NCBI RefSeq assembly: GCF_028476545.1
Contig: NW_026731649.1
Span: 62,001 to 126,000, forward strand
DNA: 64,000 nt
From: Physella acuta
Lineage: Eukaryota; Mollusca; Gastropoda; Physidae
Direction of reading: 5' to 3'
Below the pieces are notes generated by a model. The model did no database searches and was not told the DNA's origin. It saw only the letters and a program-made list of their open reading frames with translations. The position numbers and the translations under genes are program-made. Of this stretch, positions 37,605-49,049 are shown in pieces (position 1 is the first letter of the stretch; the number at the start of each line of letters is the position of its first letter).

Positions 37605-37704
37605 GTGACCTATAGTGTACTCACCTTCCTCAAATTTTGCTCACTGGCCGACGTGTACAAATGTCATGCACGCGAAAAAAAAAGATGACATATATGGTAC
37701 TCAC
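37605..37704 (-). repeat. 80-bp tandem duplication of the PAI-exon donor region
   Basis: The plus-strand segment TACTCACCTTCCT followed by (C/A)AAATTTTGCTCAC occurs ending at the true exon edge (exon begins 37705) and again exactly 80 bp lower (donor boundary at 37624/37625). Flanking bases (ACGCG, GACCTATA versus GACATATA) also match. The duplicate donor is still AAG|GTGAG. The coding part of the duplicate carries a TGA in the exon frame, so use of the downstream donor would truncate the protein. Confidence 0.9.
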
Positions 37705-37870
37705 CTTCCTAAAATTTTGCTCACACAGCCGTGGCTGACCCGGAGCTGTCTGGATATATCACAAGGTCGAATGCCGGCGTGAGCAAGTTCCACAATTTTT
37801 GACCGGACAATGTCCGGCAGAGGCCGGCCGTTGACGAAGACCCCACCAAGTTGGTTAACACCTCCGTGAC
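37705..37870 (-). CDS. Pax2/5/8: Pax2/5/8 paired domain, N-terminal (PAI) subdomain exon
   Basis: The exon encodes (G)[20 protein letters not shown] followed by [18 protein letters not shown] and [17 protein letters not shown]. This is the beta-turn and first helix-turn-helix of the paired domain, which contacts DNA in the minor and major grooves. The Q, R and H in SRQLRVSH are the Pax2/5/8-type residues; Pax6 has I, Q and N. The exon is 166 bp, runs phase 1 to phase 2, starts after CTCCTCCACAG and ends GGAAG|GTGAG, the layout I recall for vertebrate Pax2/5/8 exon 2. The acceptor side is contiguous with a 44-bp minisatellite containing the acceptor, and the donor side carries an 80-bp tandem duplication containing the donor. 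Confidence 0.97.
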
Positions 37871-38730
37871 CTGTGGAGGAGAGAAGTGGAGCATGTAGCG
37901 TGTGGTGTAGTTGGGGGGGGGGGGTCTGTAGACGTGTGGCTATTTCACCTGTGGAGGAGAGAAGTGGAGCATGTAGTGTGTGGCTATTTCACCTGTGGAG
38001 GAGAGAAGTGGAGCATGTAGTGTGTGGCTATTTCACCTGTGGAGGAGAGAAGTGGAGCATGTAGCGTGTGGCTATTTCACCTGTGGAGGAGAGAAGTGGA
38101 GCATGTAGCGTGTGGCTATTTCACCTGTGGAGGAGAGAAGTGGAGCATGTAGCGTGTGGCTATTTCACCTGTGGAGGAGAGAAGTGGAGCATGTAGCGTG
38201 TGGCTATTTCACCCAACAGCATTGTGGTTGTGTAGTTGGAGGAGAGAAGTGGAGCATGTAGCGTGTGGCTATTTTACTCAACAGCACTGTAGTTGGAGGA
38301 GAGAAGTGGAGCATGTAGCGTGTGGCTATTTCACCCAACAGCATTGTGGTTGTGTAGTTGGAGGAGAGAAGTGGAGCATGTAGCGTGTGGCTATTTTACC
38401 CAACAGCACTGTAGTTGGAGGAGAGAAGTGGAGCATGTAGCGTGTGGCTATTTCACTCAACAACACTGTGGTTGTGTAGTTGGAGGAGAGAAGTGGAGCA
38501 TGTAGCGTGTGGCTATTTCACTCAACAACACTGTGGTTGTGTAGTTGGAGGAGAGAAGTGGAGCATGTAGCGTGTGGCTATTTCACTCAACAACACTGTG
38601 GTTGTGTAGTTGGAGGAGAGAAGTGGAGCATGTAGCGTGTGGCTATTTCACTCAACAACACTGTGGTTGTGTAGTTGGAGGAGACAAGTGGAGCATGTAG
38701 CGTGTGGCTATTTCACTCAACAGCTTTGTA
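37871..38730 (-). repeat. 44-bp minisatellite containing copies of the PAI-exon acceptor
   Basis: The unit CTGTGGAGGAGAGAAGTGGAGC... begins at 37871 (the true acceptor) and recurs at 37949, 37993, 38037, 38081, 38125 and 38169, period 44. Read on the minus strand each copy has a pyrimidine tract followed by CCTCCACAG|GTGA, a full 3' splice-site consensus. From 38.21 kb the unit lengthens to about 61-65 bp with TTGTGTAGTTGGAGGAG and loses the CAG. Short plus-strand frames across it are repeat artefacts. Confidence 0.93.
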
Positions 38731-40189
38731 GTTGGGGGGGGGGGGGGTCTGTAGACGTATTGCTATTTCACCTAACAGCACTGTAGTTGGGGGGGGGGGA
38801 GTCTGTAGACGTGTTGCTATTTCACCTAACAGCACTATAGAGGTGTAGTTGGGGGGGGGTGTCTATTGTACCTTGCAAAACTAGGTGTGTAGAAGAGGGG
38901 GGGGTCACCCATTTCACTCAACAGCTCTAGGGGTGTGGTTGAGTGGGAGAAGGGGTGGGGTCTGTAGGTTTGTCAATATTTTACCAAACGTCGACAGGGG
39001 TGATAGTGAAATGGGCTGAATCTGTACGCCTGTTAATAATTAATACAACATCCACACATGTGGGGATAGAGTGAGTAGATCTGGTGTTGATATGGTGGGG
39101 GGGGGGATTTGTAGACGCTTTACTATTTTACAAAGAATGATTGTGTGAGGTAAGAGTGTTACTATTACACAGAATAAGAGGGGTGGGAGTTAAACAACAA
39201 TTTAGAGAAATAAAAATAAAAATTAAATAAAATATTTTTTTGCTTCTAAACCCCATTTCCATGTCATATTTCACTCAATTATTCATCAATGCATGCCCGC
39301 CGTTGAGGGACCCTAATACATTTTAAAATATGTATTATCTCACTCGCTTTATTAAACATTTAGTAATGCTAATAATTCCTAATGTTTTTACCCTAATAAA
39401 GCATATGTGTTAGAAGTGTTCCCAGAATTTGCTAGAAATCAACTGGTTCGATTCCTCAGCTATATCAAATATATTTTTCTACTGAAACTTGTTGCTGAAA
39501 AATGTAATGATTTGTGGCAATACCTGAGTTGAAGTTATTTCGACTATTGAATATAATTTCAAAACAACGATTACAATTTTTTCAATCAAAATCTTAAAAA
39601 AAAAAAAAACACTGACTGGGGGGAGGGGGGGGGGGGGGGTAGAAGAATCCCATCTCTTTAAACTTTTATTTTTTTTCCTATAGTGTTTTACAATTAAGTG
39701 AATTTATTACATTTCAAATTAGAATCAATTCAATTACAAGGTTTTTTTTTTTGTCACTCAAATTCTCAGAAACATGACTATAGTGAAAACAAAAAGCCTA
39801 TCCCTTTAAATTTTCAGGTCTTAAAAAAAATTATACTGTGTAATACGATTTTGCTGTAGTGAACTTATTAAAACTTCAAAACTTGAATTAATTCAATTCC
39901 ATGTTCTTTTCTTTCCCCAATCAAATCCGGGACTTGTACCTGGTACCAACATGATATACTGACTATTGGACAAAAAAATCCAACCTTTCAAACTTGCATG
40001 TTTCTTAAAATTCTACTAAAATGCATTAATTACAATTTAGTTTAAGTGAATTAATTACATTTTAGCTACCAAATAGGATTATGAAAAACAAAGTCGCAAA
40101 TAATAATGTCAACACTATCCCCATATTCAATAGATTCGGATCATGATAGATGACATCCCCTAATTTAGCTTTCATCAACGGTATAGACA

Positions 40190-40530
40190 TCGTGAAACAT
40201 CAACATTACCAACAATCTCAATGAAAATAGTAAAACATTACTGGGTAATTCAACACATGACAAACATCAACATAAACAACAGCGTCAACAAACACTATAG
40301 AACATAAACACTGGATAATTCAATTTTAAACATACATCATAAAACATGAACATCATACTGTACTGGATAATTGAAGTCTCAACATACATCATAGAACATC
40401 AACATCATACTGTACTGGATAATTCAAGTCTCAACATACACCATTAAACAACATCATTACTGTGTAATTCAACGGTCTCAGCCCACATCATAGAGCATCA
40501 CCATCATTACTGGATAATTCAAGTCACTAC
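40190..40530. repeat. Degenerate repeat of about 60 bp
   Basis: Units containing AACATACATCATAGAACATC + AACATCATACTGTACTGGAT + AATTCAAGTCTC recur about five times. Confidence 0.8.
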
Positions 40531-41193
40531 ACACACCTCAAACACCAACATTCACAAACATCAACAGCATCGTACATGGCTGTGTAGGAACGTATCCCAG
40601 CACGCACCACACGATACTCTCCTTCTTCCCCCCCCCCTCCCACCTTTTTTGTTGTCTAATTACTTCACCATCAGGTCTAGCAGACGATAAGCTAAACACA
40701 GGAATTAACAAAAACAACACGTGGGTAAAAGACGGGGGGGAGGGGGGGGGGGGAATGTGAAGGGAATGTGAAGGGAGTATAACGGTAAAAACAATCTTAC
40801 TGATGCTGGGTGTCATGAGAAAACAAGACTTGGCTCTCAGGGGAAACATTACTGACAGGGACTTAACTCTTTACGTCATCACATGTTAGTTTAATTAACG
40901 ACTAATTTCGCGTTTACTGATCGATTTGAAAATTAGTTTCTCAAAATTGACCCATAAAAATTAAGCTAATAAGAATTTTAATTTTGGAGAGATAAGTGAT
41001 ATCGATTTTTTTAAAGTGTAAATATTTGTTCATATAATCTCCGAGCCAAGAACAAATGCATTTTTCATCCCCATTCTCATTGAATATGTCTGGTTTACAG
41101 CGAAACGTAGTTACTGAGGTCTCTGAGCAGCTAAATTGTTTTAAATTAAATTTAAATAAATTGTAAATTGACGCTGTAAATGGCATGTTAGAG

Positions 41194-41400
41194 CAGGGGT
41201 CGGCAATCTGCGGCTCGCGAGCCGCATGCAACTCCTTTGATATCAAGATGCGGCTCTCCAGCTCCTTGAACAAATACTAATAATCTTAATAAAAAAATAA
41301 AATATTTGAATTAAAAAAAAGTTAGTGGCTCTTTAAAACCAGGGAAATTTTGAAAATTGTAACTTTTGGCTCCTCCGCTTCAAAAGGTTGCCGACCCCTA
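41194..41400. mobile_element. hAT MITE (207 bp), second family
   Basis: The ends are CAGGGGTCGGCAA and TTGCCGACCCCTA (last base differs from perfect symmetry), flanked by a perfect 8-bp duplication TGTTAGAG (41186-41193 and 41401-41408). The interior has a short palindromic GCGGCTCGCGAGCCGC near the left end and AT-rich sequence with no coding capacity. It depends on a transposase from elsewhere. Confidence 0.94.
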
Positions 41401-41859
41401 TGTTAGAGGCACACACAAATTAAAGCAATACATTTCATTAAATAAATATAAACATAATTTTTTTAAAAATAAGTTTATAAAGTTTAGTCTTTAGTTTGTC
41501 GTCGATTCAAATGAAAACAACTTTATTTTGTAGTTCCTAGAAACGTTCAATCACACGCAAGACGAGATGAAATATTTTGTTATTAGAAATATCTCACCAA
41601 ACTACTGAACTGGGTTATGTATTGAATGTTGTCAACTTGCCTTACATCTTCAGAACGGTCGACACGGTAAAGGGGAGGGTACGAAGGTAATTTAACGCTG
41701 GCTACAGAAACCGCAGCGCCCTGTGGTCTGCAAGCTATGACATTCACGCACAACACCAGATTCAGAAGCGAACGTTGAATAGTCGTTGTCAGTCTCAATG
41801 GGGCATCGGCCACTCCAAGCTACCTGAATGGCCGGTGCTAGTAGGTGCCTAGGGGTTAG

Positions 41860-42170
41860 CTTTGTCAGGTAGATTCCTAAGGTAGGATAACTACATTAGA
41901 TCCTTACGTGGGTTTTGTTAGCTAGAGTAGATTCCTAAGGTAGGATAATTACATTAGATCCTTACGTAGGTTTTGTTAGCTAGAGTACATTCCTAAGGTA
42001 GGATAACTACATTAGGTCCTTACGTAGGTTTTGTTAACTAGAGTAGATTCCTACGGTAGGTTTCGTTAATTATAACAGGTCTTTAAGGTAGGTTTAGTTA
42101 GTTATAACAGGTCTTTAAGGTAGGTTGCGATAGCTATAACAGATCTTAAAAGTAGGTTCCGTCAAGGTTG
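41860..42170. repeat. 58-bp repeat decaying into a shorter one
   Basis: TAGGATAACTACATTAGATC + CTTACGTAGGTTTTGTTAGC + TAGAGTAGATTCCTAAGG starts at 41884, 41942 and 42000, then shortens to AGGTCTTTAAGGTAGGTTTA units. Confidence 0.9.
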
Positions 42171-42939
42171 GAGGTCTACCCACTGTTAATCCTTAATGTT
42201 GGATGTTAACTAGATCAGAAAGGCTGGGATATGTTGACTTAAGTAAAAGCTTAATGCGGATTATGCTAACAATACCCCCCCCCCCCCGCCCTTGCAGTTA
42301 GTTCGAACGGGTAGGTAAGTCGTATATCAAAGATCAAAACTTAAAAGACAAGCAGATCAATAGCGGGGAGATTAAGACAACTTTATCGAGCGATCTGGTA
42401 ATTAAAAACGAAATTGATTTCCTAAGTAGAAAATACATTAAAGCATAATCTCAGAAAGTTAAGTAACATTTTAAACTAGCTTATCCTAGATACACAGCGC
42501 AGGATAACCAAGTAACATTTTAAAACAACTTATCTAGATTCATGGCGCACAGTAACCAAGGCAAGAACAGTGTTGAATCATACCAGGTATTTTCCCTTGT
42601 TATAAGTTAAGCCAACACACTAATGTTATAAGATGCTGCAGTAATCGACCGAACAGATAGTTAATAGAGTTCTAGTTTTGTATAAACAGGGTGAGAATGG
42701 AACAAGATCTACCTAAATAGTAATCGAGTAGTCACAGGGGTGACGGCTACACTAAGCATATCAAGAAAAAGTTAGATGATAATGTGAGGGAGACATTGTC
42801 TCGAACTAGCATTGCACCCACAGAAATCTTATCTTAAAGGATCTGTGATACCATGTGATAGTTTGAACAAAAGTGATTGAACAATATTTTATTGACTGGT
42901 ACACGGGATACATGGATAAACTAACTAGACTGGAAAGGT

Positions 42940-43440
42940 TTCGGTACACTGTCTCCGTCAACAACCTACCCCTGATTTCGGTACACTGTCTCCGTCAACA
43001 ACCTACCCCTGATTTCGGTACACTCCGTCAACAACCTACCCCTGATTTCGGTACACTGTCTCCGTCAACAACCTACCACTGATTTCGGTACACTCCGTCA
43101 ACAACCTACCCCTGATTTCGGTACACTGTCTCCGTCAACAACCTACCCCTGATGTCCTTACACTGTGTCCGTCAACAACCTACCCCTGATGTCCTTACAC
43201 TGTCTCCGTCAACAACCTACCACTGATTTCGGTACACTCCGTCAACAACCTACCCCTGATGTCGGTACACTGTCTCCGTCAACAACCTACCCCTGATGTC
43301 GGTACACGTCTCCGTCAACAACCTACCACTGATTTCGGTACACTGTCTCCGTCAACAACCTACCCCTGATGTCGGTACACTGTCTCCGTCAACAACCTAC
43401 CCCTGATGTCGGTACACTATCTCCGTCAACAACCTACCCC
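42940..43440 (-). repeat. 37-bp minisatellite containing copies of the 43.4-kb exon donor
   Basis: The unit TTTCGGTACACTGTCTCCGT + CAACAACCTACCCCTGA recurs about 13 times, with shorter variants lacking TGTCT, and ends at the exon boundary. On the minus strand each unit contains TCAGGGGTAGGTTGTTGACG, the same sequence as the true exon/intron junction (TTCAGGG|GTAGGT). Three units have CCACTGA in place of CCCCTGA. Confidence 0.93.
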
Positions 43441-43716
43441 TGAAGTGGTCCAGGTAGACACCGTGCGCGTGCTGGTGGTGGCCGCTGCCCGGGGGCTCCT
43501 GCAAGTACAATTCATCCAACAGACGGGGGTGACCGCGGTACAGCAGCTCAGGTGAGTACCTGTAGGGCGGAGGTCCGGTGGGTGGGCCGGACAACGGCGT
43601 CATGGGCTCCGGCCCGCAGTAACGCTCGAACTTCGCGCCGTAGCTGTTGTAGGGTCCGGCGTACGGCGGCCGGAGCGTCTCTAGCGCCCGTGGGTGGTGG
43701 ACCCGGTGGGACGCAC
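43438..43716 (-). CDS. Pax2/5/8: Candidate third coding exon, Tyr/Pro-rich, directly before the paired domain
   Basis: A 93-codon open block includes ALETLRPPYAGPYNSYGAKF, then ERYCGPEPMTPLSGPPTGPP, then a Leu-rich stretch (ELLYRGHPRLLDELYLQE) that could form an amphipathic helix, then a His-rich GHHQHAHGVYLDHFR. It ends in phase 1 at G|GTAGGT, exactly the phase needed by the PAI exon, giving [14 protein letters not shown]. The chosen acceptor (GGGCAG|GT, 43716) is phase 1 but has a weak pyrimidine tract. A better-looking acceptor at 43738 (GGGACCCTCAG) would be phase 0 and not fit the previous exon. An in-frame ATG just upstream (MFWDPQVSQ) means this could also be an alternative first exon. 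The donor abuts a minisatellite carrying many copies of the same donor. Confidence 0.6.
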
Positions 43717-46700
43717 CTGCCCACCTCCCCTGGCTGACCTGAGGGTCCCAGAACATCAAGAGAATATTCTCATCGAGTCGGCAGCGTCCTCCCGCGACCA
43801 ATCAGTTAATCCACTGGCTACCTGACAAGACTAATAATCCATTTAATCTTTCACTGTAGCAGACGCCTCAAGACAACGTAATCTGTTAATTCCAAACGGG
43901 CCTAAAGTTGGTTAAGAAATTAATCCAGTAGGGATCCAACTATATCTATCACAATTAACGATTCATTACGCTAAGATAAATACAAAAAAGATAATTAAAT
44001 TCTAGATAGTTTAAGAAGCTAAGTGTTAAACAATTCTATTGAAAAAATATTTTAAAAGATTTAATTCTATAGTCTTCTGCCATTGGATGCCGTAGCATAA
44101 TTTATAGCGATGCTATTTTTAGACTTTAAAGACCGCCGAGCAACATTATGGAGGTCTATTTCGTCACTCAAAAACTACAAACTAAAACAAAAGCCAATGT
44201 AAGGACCGCGGTGAATAAATCTCTGAAAACCTTTCCGTTTAATTTAAGATCTCCGGGTATATTAACGTAGACTCCACAAGCGGTATGGAACCAGGATGAA
44301 TGTTGACGACGGTTCACGACTGCAAGAAAGTGGCGCCATTTTGTATCCCACATAAAAAAAACAGACGAAGCCGGCAAAAGGCCGTCAACATTTCTTTCAA
44401 TAGTTAACTACCCTCCTTTGATTCCAGTTCATTTTCGGAGGGGCCCCCACTCAAAGTTACGGGTGAATGGGCCCCCACTCGGCGCTTCGGGTGAATGGAT
44501 GTCAACGCCGGCACTTGAATTCCACAAAATAAAAATTTGGGAGAAGAAAAAAAAATTGCCTCTATTGCACCGTGTCCTAAATGTTCGAGTGTAGCCCCGC
44601 CCACTGTATGTACTTATCGGGACCATCGGAACATGTTCGATTTGCCCCCCCCCCCTGTCCCGTGTATCGAGACGAACATGGGAGAGGGGGGGGGGGGGTA
44701 TGACAACCGGAGAACAGACATCAAACACATGCCGGTGTACGCGACAGGCAAGCTTTTAGGCGTCTTAATAGATTCTTTTGATCCGGCCCACGAGATGTGC
44801 CTTATGGATTGCTCGGCGGAATCTCGGTTTTTCTCGGACAGCCGGCGAGAACCAGGTAGGTGCAAGGGGCAGATAAACTGTTTGAGATTAAATAAATCAT
44901 TTCGCTGCCCCCCCCCCCCCCTTCTTTCATTTTTGTTCCTTTTGATACAAGCAAAATAAACGCACCACGATAACGATCATGTATATGTTTTTTTGAAGTT
45001 CTTTTATTTATAGTTGACTTTATTTAACATCTGTTTACGGCGTTAATCAAAACAGCAGCCGTAGAGTGGGGGAGGGGGCGGGGGGGGGGGCAGGGCGTCT
45101 TGACCAAAGAGTCGAACGAATGAACAAACAATACGTAGCCGCACATGTTAATGAACACATGTGGACATTTGTATTCAGTTAACTTGCTTCAACTAATGGA
45201 GAAATTAACGCAGGATGAGGAGAGAGAGAGAGGAAAAAAAATCGTTTTACCTCCCCCACCCCCCTCACATCCCCCCACCCCCTCACCACTATTGTGATGG
45301 GGGAGAATGGGCGACAACTCCCATAGGTGACTAGTGCTCTGTGCTGGCAGAGTCTCGTGGCCTGGGGGGAGAGTTTCTGCAATGGACGGAGGTTAATGAT
45401 TTCTACGTGCTGCCGTTGTTTTCCTGGGCTCATTTAGGCTTGAAATTAACAAGAAAAGAGAGTTTGGTTCATTGATTGCTACCGACGAGATGGGCGATTC
45501 GCGACCCTGTAGCATTAACTCCTTGTTTACTTTAAACAAATTAAATACTTTATAATGAATGATTGCTTAGGTCGGGTTTGAAAAAAAAAAGTAAAAAAAA
45601 AAACCCAACAAATACAATATGATCACAACAATCAAATTCATACAATATTAAAACACGGCCCTACGACTAATATAATAGACAAATTATTATTGTTATTATT
45701 ATTATTGTCGACTTGGTATTCGACAGAGGGACTGCTTCAGGTGTGATACAAATATAAGTCTTTAATTTTTATTTAAGAAACTAATTTATGGAAAACTTTT
45801 ATCCCCGTATGTTTGGATCAAAAGTGGATGAATAAACAGATCGTTATGTAAAGAGATGGATCACTCTGGTCGAATGGGTATATTTTAATTCGCTAACGAA
45901 ACGACCGGTTGTCAAAAAAGCAAGCGTTTACAATACTAATAAAGAAAGCTTTGATCAAATTAAAATATAAATATTTCACCTTCCAACCAACATGAGAGAA
46001 AAAGGTATTTACCTACACCCTAACAGGTAGATTCTATACCTATATATACTCTACCAACAAGGAAGTCCTTATCTAATTTAATCAGGTACCCACATAACAG
46101 GTATTAAACTATTATTAACAGTAAAACACCTAAAAACAACAATAGTGTACGATTATGAGACAACCTAACTTATGGGTGTGCCTTATTGCAGTAGCCTACT
46201 TATTTATTTATATTATATTTATTTGTTTATTAATTTAAACATTTTAAAGAAATATAAATATTTTAAAAAATAAATACAGTTTTTTAAGATAAATTATAAT
46301 TGTTTTTTCAACATTCTTTACGTTTTTCGTTAAATAAAATAAAATTGTTTCAACACTTTTACAATGGGAATTTTTTTTAACACAATGAATTTCGGGAAAT
46401 ATTTGACATGAGGATTTTCGTTCAATCGAGTATAATTGTTTTTAGTGTAGTAAAATTGCTTAAGCCGGTTTAAAATTATTTTCTTTTTATACATCTCAAG
46501 TCGAATGCGTATGGTAATCTACCAGTTATTTTTTTTTTATAATCTTAGTATAGTTAATATAGTTATATAGCTATAACTACTACTGTATTATTTCGGTTAA
46601 TTGTGCTGTTTATTTGCAGCTACAAAATGTTTACATAATTCTAAAAATAACACTATATTAGCATCAACATTTTTATAATCAGAAACAAAAATCTTTTGTA

Positions 46701-46924
46701 AACAAATTGAAGTGTTAATATCTTAGCCGAGGGGCCTCGAGGGCGACACGCTTCTGTAAGCACACGTAACACAGATTACAAACTGATTGACACGCACGTG
46801 TAAGCAGGCCCAACAGCACAGGGGAAATATTACAAATCATTGACACGCTTGAGTGAGTGGAGAAAAGCTTGCGACACGGTTTCTCTAGTCGGTGTTTTTA
46901 TGTACCTACATTAGCTACACGGAC

Positions 46925-47045
46925 CACAGGTGAATGGAATCGATGTTTTACCTGGGTCTGTGGGACACACCTGGGTCTGATGGGGGGGGGGGGGGGGGGG
47001 GGGGCTGAGTCGATAAACTCTACTTCATCTACACAGACAGGCCCC
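46925..47045 (+). mobile_element. SINE-like fragment around a long poly(G) run
   Basis: CTGAGTCGATAAACTCTACT + TCATCTACACAGACAGGCCC resembles the 3' part of the SINE bodies at 6.1 and 59.5 kb (GAACTCTACTTCATCTG-type). It is preceded by duplicated ACCTGGGTCTG and about 23 G in a row (46981-47004). No tRNA-like head was found. Confidence 0.4.
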
Positions 47046-47504
47046 TAAAATCTAGAATGACCTGTTTTCGCAACAGAACGCAGAGCTATACAACAATCTT
47101 AGATGGGATCTAACGTAAACATCGGTATAAGTAGAAAAAGGTTTACATAAAAATAGCTTTAGATACAAATTTGATTAAATAAAAATATATTTACATTAAA
47201 GTTATATTTACATACAAATAGGTTCAGGTGAACATGGCTGTATGTAACCGTACGTTACCGTAAAAATAGTTTGTATGTAAACACATAATTCTACATCGCG
47301 TCAACATCTGTTTACGTTATATTAAGTAGTGTCAGGTTGCAGTAGGTTTACTCACTGTAAAGCCGTTTACACGACGTAAAGCGGGCACTGGTCATGGTCG
47401 GGTCACGTGACCGGGGCTGGTCAATATTTAAGACGTGAGCCTTGTTGTGTTTGTAAACGGCGAGCGTGAGTACATCCGACACGCAATCAAACCTCCAGAG
47501 ACGA

Positions 47505-47655
47505 GTTAACCCTTTCTACACTGTACAGCCGCAGTGTGTGTAAATATGTGTCTGTGTGGGTGTGAGTAAGTGCGTATGGATAAGTGTACATTGTGTCTGT
47601 GTGTGTGTGTGAGTGAGTGAGTGCGTGCGAATAAATGTACAGTGTGTGTGTGGGG
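47505..47655. repeat. GT/GAGT simple repeat
   Basis: Runs of GTGTGTGTGTGAGTGAGTGA and related sequence with AAATGTACA spacers, in two to three rough copies. Confidence 0.8.
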
Positions 47656-48599
47656 CTATTAACGACAGTTTCACTAACTGTGCCTGGACTAATCAATATC
47701 GCCAATCACTTATCAGCAATCAAGGTATTTCATGGAATATTCACCAGTCGTGTCCTGGATTTCATGTTTTAAGGGACGTCACTCCCGCTTGAAAAATGTG
47801 GTGTAGCACAACTGTTTTACTACGAAAACATTTCTTTGGCCAAAATTAAAATAATTTGGTTTTTCATTTTTACGGAATAAAAAAATTACACGTTAATGGA
47901 TCTATAAACTAGAAAAGAATATATTTGAATAAATTTGCATTAGTTTAACCCAATTTTCCCAAACTCAACCTTTAAAAAAAATTAATTGTGTCATTAATCT
48001 TGTTAAGTTAAACGATAACATACAATATTCCAACTACACACTGTATGAGATCTATGACCCCGTGCTGTGGCCAGGAAAATATCCATTAATTGTAGCCAAA
48101 AACAACCCGCTGTTATTAAGTAAAGAACAATAATCCACGGTTAAACAAGTAATCAATACAATGTAATGTAATCCCTTCAGTTTTTGTGTGCAAGTATTCA
48201 ATGTGCTAATAGTTTAATACTTCAACGAAATCTCGTGACATTTTAAACCACGTTCTGATATACATATATGCACATTATGTTTGTTCGCGCGCACGCGTGT
48301 ATGTCTGTGTGTGTAAGCTTATGTGTGTATCTGAATTGTGATTAGCCTATAGGACCCATAGTGTAAATACACAACTTGCAATTATTAATAGATTTAGTTT
48401 AATAGTCACGTGAAAGTCACGTGGAATCCCCCATACAACCTGTGTATGACGTAATTAGTACACACACTCTGCCTATATTTAGTTAGGTGAGTACAAAGAA
48501 AATGGGGACCTTCATTTGACTAAGTACGGTAGAGCGTCTTGCCATCAATAAACGCTCAAAACAAGTATGGCGAACGGCGTTAGTTTCCTCTTCAATTAT

Positions 48600-49020
48600 T
48601 GATGGTCTCAGGGTAGTAGTGGGCTCATGGTAGTAGTGGGTTGAGGTAGATGTGGGTTGGGGGTTAGCTGTGGGTTGAGGGTAGTAGTGGGTTAGGGGTA
48701 GTAGTGGGTTAGGGGTAGTAGTGGGTTAGGGGTAGTAGTGGGTTAGGGGTAGTAGTGGGTTAGGGGTAGTAGTGGGTTAGGGGTAGATGTGGGTTGAAGG
48801 TTAGCTGTGGGTTAGGGGTAGATGTGGGTTAGGGGTAGATGTGGGTTGAAGGTAGATGTGGGTTGAGGGTAGTGGGTTGAAGGTTAGCTGTGCGTTAGGG
48901 GTAGATGTGGGTTGAAGGTTAGCTGTGGGTTAGGGGTAGATGTGGGTTGAAGGTTAGCTGTGGGTTAGGGGTAGATGTGGGTTAGGGGTAGATGTGGGTT
49001 GAGGGTAGATGCGGGTTGAC
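48600..49020. repeat. Telomere-like G-rich array of 16-17 bp
   Basis: The unit GTGGGTTAGGGGTAGTA with variants GTGGGTTGAAGGTTAGCT. TTAGGG occurs many times, but never as a pure hexamer tract, so this is an interstitial G-rich minisatellite and not a telomere. The G-rich strand could form quadruplexes. Confidence 0.93.
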
Positions 49021-49049
49021 AAAAGGCAGTCTTAAAAACAAGGCTTGAT

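Larger units (their letters stand above)
29259..37704 (-). other. Intron within the paired domain (about 8.4 kb)
   Basis: It separates the PAI and RED halves at the AG|G of Arg in KILGRYY, in phase 2. It holds a perfect 127-bp inverted repeat (29394-29757), a tRNA-Ser-like SINE head, minisatellites at 31.84-31.98, 32.70-32.95, 33.06-33.20, 33.96-34.40 and 34.95-35.13 kb, a possible one-ended hAT fragment near 34450, and the 80-bp duplication next to the PAI donor. 30.2-31.8 and 35.4-37.6 kb hold no recognisable gene; short purine-rich and GT-rich runs occur there. Confidence 0.9.
37871..43437 (-). other. Intron before the PAI exon (about 5.6 kb)
   Basis: It is bounded at both ends by minisatellites carrying the splice sites: the 44-bp acceptor array at 37.87-38.73 kb and the 37-bp donor array at 42.94-43.44 kb. 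In between are degenerate poly(G)-rich repeats to about 39.13 kb, AT-rich sequence, a degenerate roughly 60-bp array at 40.19-40.53 kb, a hAT MITE at 41194-41400 and a 58-bp array at 41.86-42.17 kb. No other exon was seen. Confidence 0.7.

Noticed and set aside
43549-43565. Plus-strand CTCAGGTGAGTACC resembling a strong splice donor
   Set aside because: It lies on the opposite strand within the coding frame PPYRYSPELL, with no supported plus-strand exon.
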